The position numbers and the translations under genes were made by a program. A stretch of 64,000 nt of DNA from DATGPD01 sp041398565 (GTDB taxonomy: Bacteria > Planctomycetota > UBA1135 > UBA2386), in assembly GCA_041398565.1 (NCBI GenBank), contig JAWKUN010000005.1, forward strand, positions 682,001 through 746,000. The letters are read 5' to 3'. The notes under the pieces were generated by a model. It was given only the letters and a program-made list of their open reading frames with translations, had not been told where the DNA came from and made no database searches. Each line of letters begins with the position of its first letter. Positions within the stretch are counted from its first letter, which is position 1. Below, piece after piece: positions 26,775-37,485 of the stretch.

Positions 26775-27530
26775 TCACTCGACCCGCGTCGGAGGCTCTC
26801 GGTCGAGGTCGAAGACGCCGCTCGGCGGACGGTCGACGCAGAGCTGCGCCACGAAGGCGGCGATCTCGCCGACGGAGTGCAAGCGGCCGAGCACATTGAG
26901 CTGCCCCATCTTGGCCAGCGCCTCGTCAGCGGTCTGCTTGCCACGCGCCGCCACCCGCGCCGCCGCCCCGCGCGTCAGCTCGGTGTCGACGAAGCCGGGG
27001 CAGACCGCGTACACGCGCAAAGGACTGTCGCCGAGTTCACTGATGAGCGCCCGCGTCCAGCCCAGCAAGCCGTGCTTGGCCGCGCAGTAGGCCGCCGTGA
27101 ACGGGAAGCCGCGGAGCCCGGCCGTCGAGGCCACCTGCACGATGGTGCCGCGACCCCGCGCCTTCATGCCGGCGAGAGCGAGGCGCGCCAGGGCGAAGGG
27201 CGTCTGCACGTGCAGAGCCAGCACGTGGCGCAGCACCTCGTCGGTGGTCGCCTCGAAGCGCTCCGACGGCGCCGTGCCCGCGTTGTTCACCAGCACTTCG
27301 ATCGAGCGACCCTGCAGCCAGGCGGACACGCGCTCGGCCGCGCCCGAGGAGGCCAGATCGAGGGCCAGGCACGTCGTGCTGCTGCCGAGCTGCTGCGCCG
27401 CGCTGCGCAGCTGCGCCTCGTCGCGCGCAACCAGAGCCAGCGGCAGACCGCGCGCGGCCAGGGCACGGGCGATCGCCAGGCCGATCCCGCGGTTGCCGCC
27501 GGTGACCAGAGCGACGGGAGCTGGTGCCAT
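26775..27530 (-). CDS. Short-chain dehydrogenase/reductase (SDR)
   Basis: This 251-aa classical SDR has TGGNRGIGLAIARAL for NAD(P) binding, the NNAG motif (LVNNAGTAPSE), an active-site serine in VASTAGLRG, Tyr and Lys in YCAAKHG, and CPGFVDTEL after it. It resembles 3-oxoacyl-ACP reductase or 3-ketoacyl-CoA reductase types; the exact substrate is unknown. The ARDEAQ region after strand 2, with Arg, suggests NADP preference, which is inference. It is separated from the upstream kinase gene by 65 nt on the same strand and may be read through from it. Confidence 0.9.
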   Translation of the reverse strand: MAPAPVALVTGGNRGIGLAIARALAARGLPLALVARDEAQLRSAAQQLGSSTTCLALDLASSGAAERVSAWLQGRSIEVLVNNAGTAPSERFEATTDEVLRHVLALHVQTPFALARLALAGMKARGRGTIVQVASTAGLRGFPFTAAYCAAKHGLLGWTRALISELGDSPLRVYAVCPGFVDTELTRGAAARVAARGKQTADEALAKMGQLNVLGRLHSVGEIAAFVAQLCVDRPPSGVFDLDREPPTRVE

Positions 27531-27595
27531 GGATGGATCTCAGGCGATGCGGCCGGAGATTGCAACTCGAGGCAACCCGGCGCCGCTTGCCGTTC

Positions 27596-29560
<1,965 letters not shown>

Positions 29561-29590
29561 GTCCTCCCCTGCCGGAGATCGCGGCCGAGG

Positions 29591-30322
29591 TTACCGAGAT
29601 TGGCGCGGAGTTTCGGCACCGGCATCGAGGCTGCGCCGGAGTTCGTTCACTTCGTCGCCGGGCGCGACGTCGTCGGGCAGGGTGTCGCGCACTTCGGCCA
29701 CCAGGCAGTCGCGGAAACGGGCTCTCAGACGGTGCGCCGCCACCTTGAGCGCCCCCTCGCTGGTGTCGAGTTCGCGCGCCAGGTCGGCCCACGGCCGCCG
29801 CGGCCCCTCCCCCTCCAGCACGACCCGCAAGTGCGGGAAGAGCGCACCGCGCCGGGCGGTGGTCTCTTCGCGCTCGAGGCGCACGAGCGCGCGCTCGATC
29901 ACCGTCTGCGCCCACCGTCGTTCGAACAGAGCTTCGGCGTCGAGATGGTCGACCGCCTGCAGGCCGTAGCGCGACTCCTCGGCCGCGACGTCGAGCGACA
30001 GCACAACAGCGCCTCCGCCACGCTTGTGCGCCCGCTCGCGCTCGTGCTCGTCGGCGAGCCAATGCCGCGCGCAGGCGCGCAGCCAGGCGCGGAAGCGACC
30101 GCGCTGCGGATCGGCGCGCCGCAGGTCGCCACGTTCGAGCAGGTGCGCGAACAGGCCTTGCGTGAGGTCGCGGGCGCGTTCGGGGTCGACGCGCAGCCGC
30201 CGATAGAGCCAGTAGACGGGCTGCCAGTACGCCTGACACAGCTCCGCCAACGCCTGCCGGCCGGCAAGGTCGTCGGTGCCGGCGCGCGCGACCAGGCTCC
30301 AGCGCGTGGTGTGGAACGCCAC
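29591..30322 (-). CDS. ECF-type RNA polymerase sigma factor
   Basis: This 243-aa protein begins MAFHTTRWSLVARAG, the start typical of a planctomycete ECF group. Region 2 is YRRLRVDPERARDLTQGLFAHLL with FRAWLRACARHWLADE. A spacer contains GALFPHLRVVLEGEGPRRPW. Region 4 is WADLARELDTSEGALKVAAHRLRARFRDCL, a clear helix-turn-helix. It is in an operon with the membrane kinase just downstream, which probably controls its activity by phosphorylation; in studied planctomycete and actinobacterial cases, kinases rather than anti-sigma proteins play this role. The C-terminal extension after region 4 is about 40 residues, acidic then basic. Confidence 0.9.
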   Translation of the reverse strand: MAFHTTRWSLVARAGTDDLAGRQALAELCQAYWQPVYWLYRRLRVDPERARDLTQGLFAHLLERGDLRRADPQRGRFRAWLRACARHWLADEHERERAHKRGGGAVVLSLDVAAEESRYGLQAVDHLDAEALFERRWAQTVIERALVRLEREETTARRGALFPHLRVVLEGEGPRRPWADLARELDTSEGALKVAAHRLRARFRDCLVAEVRDTLPDDVAPGDEVNELRRSLDAGAETPRQSR

Positions 30323-30500
30323 CCCAGCAGCATCGGAACCGCCGGGACGTTGTCAACGAGGCGGCGCGCACTGGTCGGCTTGCGAGTTCCACGCGGCGGG
30401 TTCGGCGACCAGCGGCTCCGCATCGTGAAGGTGAAGACCGTCGCGCCGCCAGAGTGTGGCTACGATCGAGTCTTCGCGCTCCCACGTCCCTCCACAACGC

Positions 30501-31484
30501 ATGCAACGCTGCACCCTTCACCGGCTGCGGAACGGCGATGCCCTTCGTCTCGCGCTCTCGATCTGGGTCCTTGCCGAACTGCCCCAAGTCGCCGCCGCGC
30601 AATCCAAGCCCTTCCCCGACGAATACGACGGCGGTGCCCGCCTGCAACGGCCCACCGACTACGACGACCGCGACCACACCAATCGGCTCGTGGACGGCCT
30701 CCTGCAGATGTGGCGCAATCTCGAGCGCCGCGCCCAGTCGGGGACGCCGCCGACCAGCGCCGATTGGCTCGCCATCGACCGCGCGCGCACCAAGGTCGCG
30801 GTCTACATGGCCTTCGCCGAGATCGAAAGCGAACTGGCGCGGCACCGCCGCAAACGCGCCGAGCTCGACCAGGAGCTCGAGGCGGCGGAGAAGCGGGGTC
30901 GGGCGGAGCGCGCCCGGGACCTGCGGCTGGGGATCGCGGAGTGGGAGGCTCAGGAGCAGGTGGTCCTGTCCGTACTGACGGGCAAGCCCACGACGCAACC
31001 GCCCAGTCCGAACACCAGAGCCCCGATCCTCCGCCTGCGGCTCGAACCTCGGAGCCTCCGCCGCTACAGCCGGGAAACGAGCACGTGGGAAGCGATCCCG
31101 CGGAGAGACCTGCAGCGTTTCGGACTGCCCCTGAAGCCGGGCGACTCGCAGTCCCCGACCTCCCTGAGCCCGTTCGACTTGACGATCTTCGCCGAGCCGA
31201 TGACCGACCTGGGCGTGATCCACGGCGAGGCATTTCAGCGCACGGATCTGGTCAAGCGTCTCGACACGCTGCAGGAGCGCGCACCGGATGACGACGTCGC
31301 GCTGGCGTTCGCGCGCGAACTCGGCCGGATCCGCCAGCTTCTGGTCGAGCAACAAGCCGAGGGGGCCGAGCAGCTCCGACGCGAGCGTTGGAACTGGATC
31401 ATGGCCTGGGAGCCCGATGAGCAAGCGCCGTCCGCACCGGAGCCGAATTCGAAGCCGAAGAAGGGCAAACGGTCCAAGCGTTGA
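30501..31484 (+). CDS. Exported coiled-coil protein, unknown
   Basis: This protein has 327 aa from the ATG at 30501; an upstream GTG at 30456 would add 15 residues ahead of the signal peptide (RLALSIWVLAELPQVAAAQ) and is less likely. The mature protein has a charged helical, coiled-coil-prone part (AEIESELARHRRKRAELDQE, EAAEKRGRAERARDLRLG), a proline-rich linker, a small globular part with LRRYSRETSTWEAIPRRDL, and a lysine-rich tail (SKPKKGKRSKR). No family is recognised. It is divergent from the ECF sigma gene with 178 nt between the starts. Confidence 0.65.
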   Translation: MQRCTLHRLRNGDALRLALSIWVLAELPQVAAAQSKPFPDEYDGGARLQRPTDYDDRDHTNRLVDGLLQMWRNLERRAQSGTPPTSADWLAIDRARTKVAVYMAFAEIESELARHRRKRAELDQELEAAEKRGRAERARDLRLGIAEWEAQEQVVLSVLTGKPTTQPPSPNTRAPILRLRLEPRSLRRYSRETSTWEAIPRRDLQRFGLPLKPGDSQSPTSLSPFDLTIFAEPMTDLGVIHGEAFQRTDLVKRLDTLQERAPDDDVALAFARELGRIRQLLVEQQAEGAEQLRRERWNWIMAWEPDEQAPSAPEPNSKPKKGKRSKR

Positions 31485-31772
31485 CAGCGGCGTCCCTGGC
31501 GCAGTCGGCTGACGCATCCATCCGAGTGCACATGGGGGGACGGCGGGCAGCGGACCACGAGGCTCGCTCGCATGTCGAGGCGAGCTGGCCGCAGTTGGCG
31601 TCGGGCCACGGAGAGCCCTGGGGTCGGTCCGTTCACCGCGCGCGGAGCGATCGCACGCGCGGGTCAGCGCCGGGAGGGTGATGCCGTACTGAGCCGGGCG
31701 CGACGATCGCGCCGCCGGGATTCTCGCACGACGCTCAACTCCCCATGCCATGCGGGCCGAAAGAGTCGGCGA

Positions 31773-31840
31773 AGGTAGGAGTCAAGTTACCTGGCGGAAC
31801 CCCCGAGGGCCCGGCGGGCGCGCAGCGCTCGCCGGGCTCT
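31773..31840. other. Inverted repeats in a gene-free stretch
   Basis: The gap 31485-31904 holds no gene I can support. It contains AGGTA...TACCT (31773-31792) around GGAGTCAAG, which recalls the core of the REP-like repeat at 7494, and a stronger GC-rich stem: AGGGCCCGGCG (31806-31816) with CGCCGGGCTCT (31830-31840; one G-U pair), followed on the plus strand by the pyrimidine-rich CTTCTCTCC. It could terminate transcripts of the two flanking convergent genes, but it is distant (over 300 nt) from the upstream stop. Confidence 0.4.
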
Positions 31841-31904
31841 TCTCTCCCAGGTCCAGTGCGACGCAGCGGTCGTCAGGGCCTCGCACGGCGTCGACGCGAC
31901 GCGG

Positions 31905-33797
31905 TCAGAACAAGACCGGCGCCACCGAAGTCGACAGCCACGGCATGGTCGCCGCCGGCTCGAGGACCACGGTCTGCAGCTGGATCTGCGAACCGACGAG
32001 GAACCGGTTGTTCGGAATCGGCAGGTCGATGTGCAGGATGCCGCTGACGCCGATCACCTGCGGCCAGGGGATCGAGGCGAGGCCGGCCGGATCGATGTAG
32101 AGATGGCCGAGCGCCGGGCCGAGGTCGATGCGCGCGTGCTGGCTGCCGAACATCAGCGCGAAGGCACTGCCCGGCGCCGCCACCTGATGCAGACGAAGCG
32201 TCGCGCCCAGGTTGATCGCTTGGGTGAACTCCGGGTAGCGGCCCGTGTACGAGAACGACCCCTGCACCGAGTAGACGCTGATCTGCGTGCCGTGCACCAG
32301 GTTGCCGATCGAGCTGGCGGTGTCGAACGAGCTCGGCGCCGCGCTCAGCGGCACGGAATACCACTCACCCGACGGCTGCCCGAAGCCGAAGGCGGTGAAC
32401 GTGTCGTGCACCATGGCCGTGTGCCGCGAGACCTTGGCGATGAAGGGTGCTTGCCCCGTGACCGACGCCCAGCGGTTGAGGCGCGCGTCGAACACGTGCA
32501 CCGTGTTGCCGCCGCCGTCGAAGGCCAGGAACGTGGCGCTGTTGGCCGGAGCCATGTAGTTGCCCACCGATGCGGTCGCGAGCGGCACCCAGGTGCCGTG
32601 CCGCGCCGACAGGGCCTGGTAGCCCAGCGCCTCCACCAGCACGACGGCGTCGCGCACGAGCACGGCCGACGACACGCTCACCGCCGGCGTCGCCGTCCAG
32701 TCGTTGCGGATCGGACTGTACGCATACCCGCCGCCGGCACCGTCTTCGGCGAAGGCGATGGCGTCGTTGGTCTGCACGGTGAAGCTGCCACCGATCGGCG
32801 GTCCGAAGGCGCCAGTGACCGCCGAGAAGGGTGTGATGCCGGCGTTGTCGACCAGCAGGGCGAAGTGGTAGTCGAAGCGGAGCAGCGCCGTCGGCGCCGC
32901 GCGCGCCACGAAGCGACCGCGACCCGATCCGTAGCAGACGACGTCGCCGCCGTCGATGAACCCGGCGACGCCCTCGGCGCCGGACACAGCGGGGATGGAA
33001 TTGTTGGCGGTGTAGGTGTCCAGGACCCCACAGAGACCGGAGAACGCCCAGATCTGGTTACCCGCCCACGCCATCGCGTACTCGTTCTGCTGCAGGGTGG
33101 CGACGGAGGTCGGCACGTTCTGCACGCCCCAGGTGTTCTGCTGGGCGGAAAAGGCGCGGAACACGCCTGGGCTGTGCGCAGTTCCGACCTCGGCTTCACC
33201 GACGAGGCTGAGGACCGCGTTGGCGTCCGCGGCGACACCGACGAAGGTTCCGTGGTGAGCACTGAGCCCGTAGACCGTCGTGCCATCCTGCAAGAGCCCG
33301 GTCAGACGGCTGGTCACCATCGTCGGGTTGGGCTGCGACAGCGTCAGCGACGCCCAACGGCCGTGGAAGGCACCGAAACCCCAGGCCTGCGTCCCGTCCG
33401 CGACCAAGGTCACCCACGACGAGCTGGCCGAGCCGCTGACGACGGTAGCCGAGCCGCTGGTGGTGATGGTGTCGACCTCGCCGGTGTGCGACGCGAAGGC
33501 GTGGATCGAGTTGCCGTCGCGTACGATGCAGTAGTCGTTGGCCTGGAACACCGTCGGCGTCCCGCTGACCGGCAGCACCGTCCACTCCTTGGTGATACCG
33601 GAGTAGAGCCACACGGAATCGGTGGTCTGGAATGTGACCGTCGTGCCGATCGAGTTCGGCGGCGTCGTCTGGTTGGCAGGCAGCGTCACCGTGGTCCAGT
33701 TCGACGGAGGCTGGGACGGCAGGCGCGGCATGGCGAGCGACGGCAGGCCGACGGCCATCAACAGGGAAAGGGTGCGGAGCGAGTGGTTTGCGGACAT
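31905..33797 (-). CDS. Exported propeller-like protein
   Basis: This protein has 630 aa from the ATG at 33797, with signal peptide MSANHSLRTLSLLMAVGLPS. The mature part repeats units of about 45-60 residues that alternate strands with phrases such as WGFGAFHGRW, YGLSAHHGTFVGV, FRAFSAQQNTWGV, WAFSGLCGVLDTY and YQALSARHGTWVPL. The pattern (aromatic-x-Ala/Ser-x-x-Gly-x-Trp) suggests a beta-propeller of the kelch kind. The C-terminus (GILHIDLPIPNNRFLVGSQI, then LQTVVLE) is the module shared with other exported proteins. No enzyme motif is visible. The 361-nt region upstream, divergent from the next gene, has no feature I can recognise. Confidence 0.8.
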   Translation of the reverse strand: MSANHSLRTLSLLMAVGLPSLAMPRLPSQPPSNWTTVTLPANQTTPPNSIGTTVTFQTTDSVWLYSGITKEWTVLPVSGTPTVFQANDYCIVRDGNSIHAFASHTGEVDTITTSGSATVVSGSASSSWVTLVADGTQAWGFGAFHGRWASLTLSQPNPTMVTSRLTGLLQDGTTVYGLSAHHGTFVGVAADANAVLSLVGEAEVGTAHSPGVFRAFSAQQNTWGVQNVPTSVATLQQNEYAMAWAGNQIWAFSGLCGVLDTYTANNSIPAVSGAEGVAGFIDGGDVVCYGSGRGRFVARAAPTALLRFDYHFALLVDNAGITPFSAVTGAFGPPIGGSFTVQTNDAIAFAEDGAGGGYAYSPIRNDWTATPAVSVSSAVLVRDAVVLVEALGYQALSARHGTWVPLATASVGNYMAPANSATFLAFDGGGNTVHVFDARLNRWASVTGQAPFIAKVSRHTAMVHDTFTAFGFGQPSGEWYSVPLSAAPSSFDTASSIGNLVHGTQISVYSVQGSFSYTGRYPEFTQAINLGATLRLHQVAAPGSAFALMFGSQHARIDLGPALGHLYIDPAGLASIPWPQVIGVSGILHIDLPIPNNRFLVGSQIQLQTVVLEPAATMPWLSTSVAPVLF

Positions 33798-34158
33798 GAG
33801 ATTGCAGGAGCGGTTCCCGAGCTGCGCGGCAGGCTCGGACGAACGGCCTGGGGAGGCTGAGAGAGAACCAGTGCGACGCTGCACCGTACGAGCCGAAGGC
33901 GTCAGCACGGAGACGTCTCTGCAACGGAACACGCGCGGGCTGGTTCAGCCGGTTGTTCTTTCCCCCCTGGGCGCGAGGTCCGGGTCGCCGCACGCCTCTC
34001 ACCGGCTTCGAGTTGTCACGCCCGTACGACAGGCCTGGGCGAATCGAGCGCCCCAACGAAGTGGTCGACAGAACGCCGAACCGCCCAGTAGAACGACCCG
34101 TTGATCCGGGCGAGCTCTGCGGCGACCGCCGCCCGTAGTCGCGACCGTCCTCAACGCC

Positions 34159-35466
34159 ATGGAAACCAAGTGCATTCGCGCGTCCATACGCGCGTCCCGA
34201 CTCCTCGTCCTCTCGCTTCCCCTCGCGGCAGTCGGTCTGGCTGGCACAGGGTTGGCCTGCCCGCAGGACCACACCGCGACTCCGGCCCCGGGATTCAAGG
34301 ACAGCCAGCAGCGAGGGATCACCTACCTGCTCGGCCAACAGAAGGAAGGGAGCATCTGGGGCAAGGAGGCGCGCGGTGGCGGGATGTTCCCGAGCGTCGG
34401 CCTCACCGCCCTGGCCCTCGCGGCGGTGATGACCAAGCCGGAAGCGCTGCAGGACGAGGCCGAGAAGGATCTGGCCGGCAAGCTGCTCGCCACGGTGCTG
34501 GCCGCCCAGAACGCCGACGGATCGTTCGGCGACAACCTGCCGAACTACCAGACGTCGGCGGCGGTCCATGCGCTCGCGCGTTGCGACCGCGGCCGCAAGG
34601 ACATCGCCGAGGCGATCCAGCGCGCCTACGGCTACTTGGTCGGTGCGCAGAACACGGAGCAGCACGGCTACGGACCTGACGACCCCGACTACGGTTCGTT
34701 CGGCTACGGCCCCAAGAGCCGCGGCGACATGAGCAACACCCAGTTCGCGATCGAGGCGCTGCGGGCGGCGTCCAAGGACGGCCAGAACGACGCCTACACC
34801 AAGGCACTGGTGTTCCTGCAGCGCTCGCAGAACCTGCGTGCGGTGAACGACTATCACGGGGAGACGACCGATCGCAACACGAAGGAGACCTTCGAGGTCC
34901 AACCGGGCGACGACGGCGGCTGTGGCTACTACCCGGGCAACTCGGCAGCCGGCTACGACACGATCGCCGATGGCGTCCGCACACCTCGCAGCTACGGCTC
35001 GATGACGTATGCGCTGCTCAAGACCTACTTGCTGTGCGGCGTGGCCAAGGACGATCCGCGGGTGCAGGCAGCCGTGCGCTGGATCCGCCGCAACTGGTCG
35101 GTCGAGACCAATCCGGGCGCCAGCCCCACCATGGGCGAGAGCGGTAAGTATCAGGGGCTCTTCTACTACTACGAGACGATGTCGAAAGCGCTCAACGTCG
35201 CCGGCGTCGACCACCTGGCGACCGAGGGCGCGGACGAAGCCAGCCACGACTGGCGCCGGGAACTGCGCGACCACCTGGAGAAGATCCAGCGTGAGGACGG
35301 CTCGTGGGTGAACGAGCACAACGACCGTTGGTGGGAAGGGCAGCCGGCCCTGTGCACGATCTTCGCCCTGCTGGCTCTGGACCAGTGTGGGAGCCAGGAG
35401 TCGGCCAAGGCGACAGGCTCTCCGTCGCCGTCCACCGAGACCAAGAAGGCGCGCGGCGACAAGTGA
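34159..35466 (+). CDS. Exported squalene cyclase/prenyltransferase-repeat protein
   Basis: This 435-aa protein has a signal peptide (LLVLSLPLAAVGLAGTGLAC; the Cys could also suit a lipoprotein, though the box is weak). It is built of alpha-alpha repeats of the squalene cyclase/protein prenyltransferase toroid type: GITYLLGQQKEGSIWG, LAAQNADGSFGDN, YLVGAQN, FLQRSQN and KIQREDGSWVNEHNDRWWEG. The DGS-[FW] repeats are the signature. The catalytic DxDD of true cyclases is not present, so it is probably not a terpene cyclase. Such exported proteins are common in Planctomycetota with no known role. The next gene starts 7 nt after the stop. Confidence 0.85.
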   Translation: METKCIRASIRASRLLVLSLPLAAVGLAGTGLACPQDHTATPAPGFKDSQQRGITYLLGQQKEGSIWGKEARGGGMFPSVGLTALALAAVMTKPEALQDEAEKDLAGKLLATVLAAQNADGSFGDNLPNYQTSAAVHALARCDRGRKDIAEAIQRAYGYLVGAQNTEQHGYGPDDPDYGSFGYGPKSRGDMSNTQFAIEALRAASKDGQNDAYTKALVFLQRSQNLRAVNDYHGETTDRNTKETFEVQPGDDGGCGYYPGNSAAGYDTIADGVRTPRSYGSMTYALLKTYLLCGVAKDDPRVQAAVRWIRRNWSVETNPGASPTMGESGKYQGLFYYYETMSKALNVAGVDHLATEGADEASHDWRRELRDHLEKIQREDGSWVNEHNDRWWEGQPALCTIFALLALDQCGSQESAKATGSPSPSTETKKARGDK

Positions 35467-35473
35467 CCCACGC

Positions 35474-37114
35474 GTGACCCCCCGACCGCCCGTGCTCGCG
35501 AAGAACCTGGCGTCGCCGATCGCCTCGGCCGGCGTGGCCCGCGATCGCCGGCGCACCGAGTTCGAAGCCACGCGCGGCCGGGGCGGCCGAGGACGCTGGC
35601 TCGCCTGCCTCTTGGCACTCGAGCTGGTCGCAGGTCTGCGGGCGCAGCGCGAGCGCATCAACGTTCTCGTGCGTGACGAACACGGGAGGCCGGCGGCGGG
35701 CGTGCGAGCCTTCTGGTGCTCGCGCCACGACGCCGGCCTCGGGGCTCTCGAAGACGCCCTCCCACCGTCAGGGGGCTCCGGCACCACCGACGAGCGCGGC
35801 CTGTTCTCGCTGGAGACCAGCGTGCCGGTCGCGCTGTGGCTGCGCGGGGAAGCAGCCGGCGCGCTGTTGCCGCGGGTCGCTCCGGGAGCGCCACAGCGCG
35901 TGCAGTTGGCGCCGGTCACGCCACTGGACCTCGGCTCCGGCGCGGTCGGTGCCTGGGTGGCGAGCGGTGGCGTCTGCTTCGGCCGCCTCGACGGGCAGCG
36001 TCTCGCTCTTCCCCCCGGCTCGTACGACCTCCTGATCGAACACCCGGACGGCTGGTTCGTCACCACCTGCACACCCGGCCCCGCCGGAGCCACGACCCTC
36101 GAACGCCCGTCGGAGCCAGCGGCGAAGTTGGTGCTGTGCGAAGACCAGACAGCGCACGTGCGTCCGTTCGGCTGGGTGGAGCTCCCGCGCGACCAGCGCG
36201 GCTCGGTCGCGCTCCCGGCTGCGGACCATCCGCTGCGAGTGAGCATCCGCACCGGGACCGGCCGGGACGTCGCCGTCGACGAGGTGTGGGCGCCCCCGGC
36301 GCGCGAGATCACCGCCCCGGTCGTGGCTGCCGTCTGGCGCAACGCGCGCATCGTCGATGCCGCCGGCACTCCAGTGGTGGAAGCGATGGTCACCACCGCG
36401 CAGTTCGCCGGCGACGCCTGGCAGCTGCGGGCCGCGAGTCGGAGCGATCGGGACGGTCGTGCCGCGCTGCGAGTCCTCGAGGACGCGGTGGTGCTGGTAT
36501 CGGCTCCGAACCGCGCGCTCGCCATCGCACGCCTCGACGAGGTGGGTGAGATCCTCACGCTCACCGAAGGCGTCTCGGTTCGTCTGCGGGTGACCGACCC
36601 ACGCGGATCGCCGGTGCCCGAGGCTCGAGTGTCGGTACGGCTCGACAGCCGCTTCCCGGCGCGCGTGTGCGTCACCGACGCGCACGGCGAGGTGGAGATC
36701 CCGTCCCTTCCGGCCCAGCCCGTCCACGTCCGGGTGGACGATCAGGGCTTCCTGCCGGCCATGACCGTGATCGACCCCCAAAGTGGACGAGGCCACGAGA
36801 TCGTGCTCGACGATGGTCTCGCCATCCGCGGCACCATCACCGCTGGCGGCCGCCCCTGGCCCGGGGTGAGCGTCGTCGTCCGCGATCCGTCCGGTTTGCT
36901 CGGCGTCGACGCGCGCCGCACCGTCACCGACGCGCTTGGCTCGTTCGGCGTGACCGGCTTGCCGGCCGGAGACTACACGGTGTCCGCCCGCTGCGATGTC
37001 GACGGCTACACCTGGTCGGCGCAGAGAGTGCACGTCGTCGCGGGCAGCCGGAACGTCCGCCTGGCCGTCGCCTGCGAAGATCCGCCCCTCCCGAAGCCGC
37101 GCCCGCGTCGCTGA
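35474..37114 (+). CDS. Exported protein with carboxypeptidase-regulatory-like domains
   Basis: This protein has 546 aa from the GTG at 35474, placed just after the stop of the toroid gene; an in-frame extension upstream overlaps that gene and reads as non-coding. The hydrophobic stretch WLACLLALELVAGLRAQ near residue 40 would be a signal or anchor after a long basic N-terminus, so a later start is possible. The mature part repeats beta-sandwich units of the CarboxypepD_reg type: VLVRDEHGRPAAGVRAF, LRVTDPRGSPVPEARVSVRL, DAHGEVEIPSLPA, ITAGGRPWPGVSVVV and GSFGVTGLPAGDYTVSA. It is probably an extracytoplasmic adhesion or structural protein, co-transcribed with the toroid gene. Confidence 0.78.
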   Translation: MTPRPPVLAKNLASPIASAGVARDRRRTEFEATRGRGGRGRWLACLLALELVAGLRAQRERINVLVRDEHGRPAAGVRAFWCSRHDAGLGALEDALPPSGGSGTTDERGLFSLETSVPVALWLRGEAAGALLPRVAPGAPQRVQLAPVTPLDLGSGAVGAWVASGGVCFGRLDGQRLALPPGSYDLLIEHPDGWFVTTCTPGPAGATTLERPSEPAAKLVLCEDQTAHVRPFGWVELPRDQRGSVALPAADHPLRVSIRTGTGRDVAVDEVWAPPAREITAPVVAAVWRNARIVDAAGTPVVEAMVTTAQFAGDAWQLRAASRSDRDGRAALRVLEDAVVLVSAPNRALAIARLDEVGEILTLTEGVSVRLRVTDPRGSPVPEARVSVRLDSRFPARVCVTDAHGEVEIPSLPAQPVHVRVDDQGFLPAMTVIDPQSGRGHEIVLDDGLAIRGTITAGGRPWPGVSVVVRDPSGLLGVDARRTVTDALGSFGVTGLPAGDYTVSARCDVDGYTWSAQRVHVVAGSRNVRLAVACEDPPLPKPRPRR

Positions 37115-37178
37115 CCGTCCACGCCTCCTCGATCCCGTTCGCCGCAAAGAGCGGCGGGGGGGACGACGACGTCCAATG

Positions 37179-37360
37179 GGCTGCAAGTGCCGCGGATCCT
37201 CGCGCCACGCGCGAATTCGGCGATGCCGTTCCGCTTGCCATCGCGCCCAACTCGCTTGTTTCCAGCGGCACTGGAAGCCCCAGCAATAAAGTGGCCTGCG
37301 GCTCTTCTGGTCGGCGCGCAGCGCCGACTCGCACCTTCGGTGCGGCCGCAGGCTGCGATG
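37179..37360 (+). repeat. 184-nt structured repeat, copy D
   Basis: Divergent in sequence from copies A-C but with the same fold. P1 is GGCTGCAAGTGCCGC (37179-37193) with GCGGCACTGGAAGCC (37265-37279); both strands differ from copy A yet still pair. P2 is GGAT/ATTC and TCGCG/CGCGA. P4 is GTCGGCGC-GCA-GCGCCGAC (37310-37328). P5 is CGCACC-TTC-GGTGCG (37330-37344), where copy A has CAACCC/GGGTTG. P6 is GCGGCC-GCA-GGCTGC, overlapping P5. It lies in the 371-nt gap upstream of the lipoprotein gene; the remainder of that gap shows nothing recognisable. Confidence 0.8.
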
Positions 37361-37485
37361 GGTGTCGACGTCGATGAGCTCCTGGATGGCCCCCTGCTGC
37401 AGTCGCAAAGAGGCGTCGAAGCAAGCGGCCTGGCCGGAGCGACCAGCGCCGCGACTTTTCGTGGGTAGAATGCGGCAATCAATCC

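Noticed and set aside
23366..26899. A 1177-aa open frame on the plus strand in another frame
   Set aside because: It overlaps the catalytic half of glutamate dehydrogenase, whose motifs are all intact in its own frame; the alternative is Arg-rich and lacks any domain.
34159..35466. A terpene (squalene-hopene) cyclase
   Set aside because: The DGS-[FW] repeats fit the toroid fold, but the catalytic DxDD motif is missing and a signal peptide is present.
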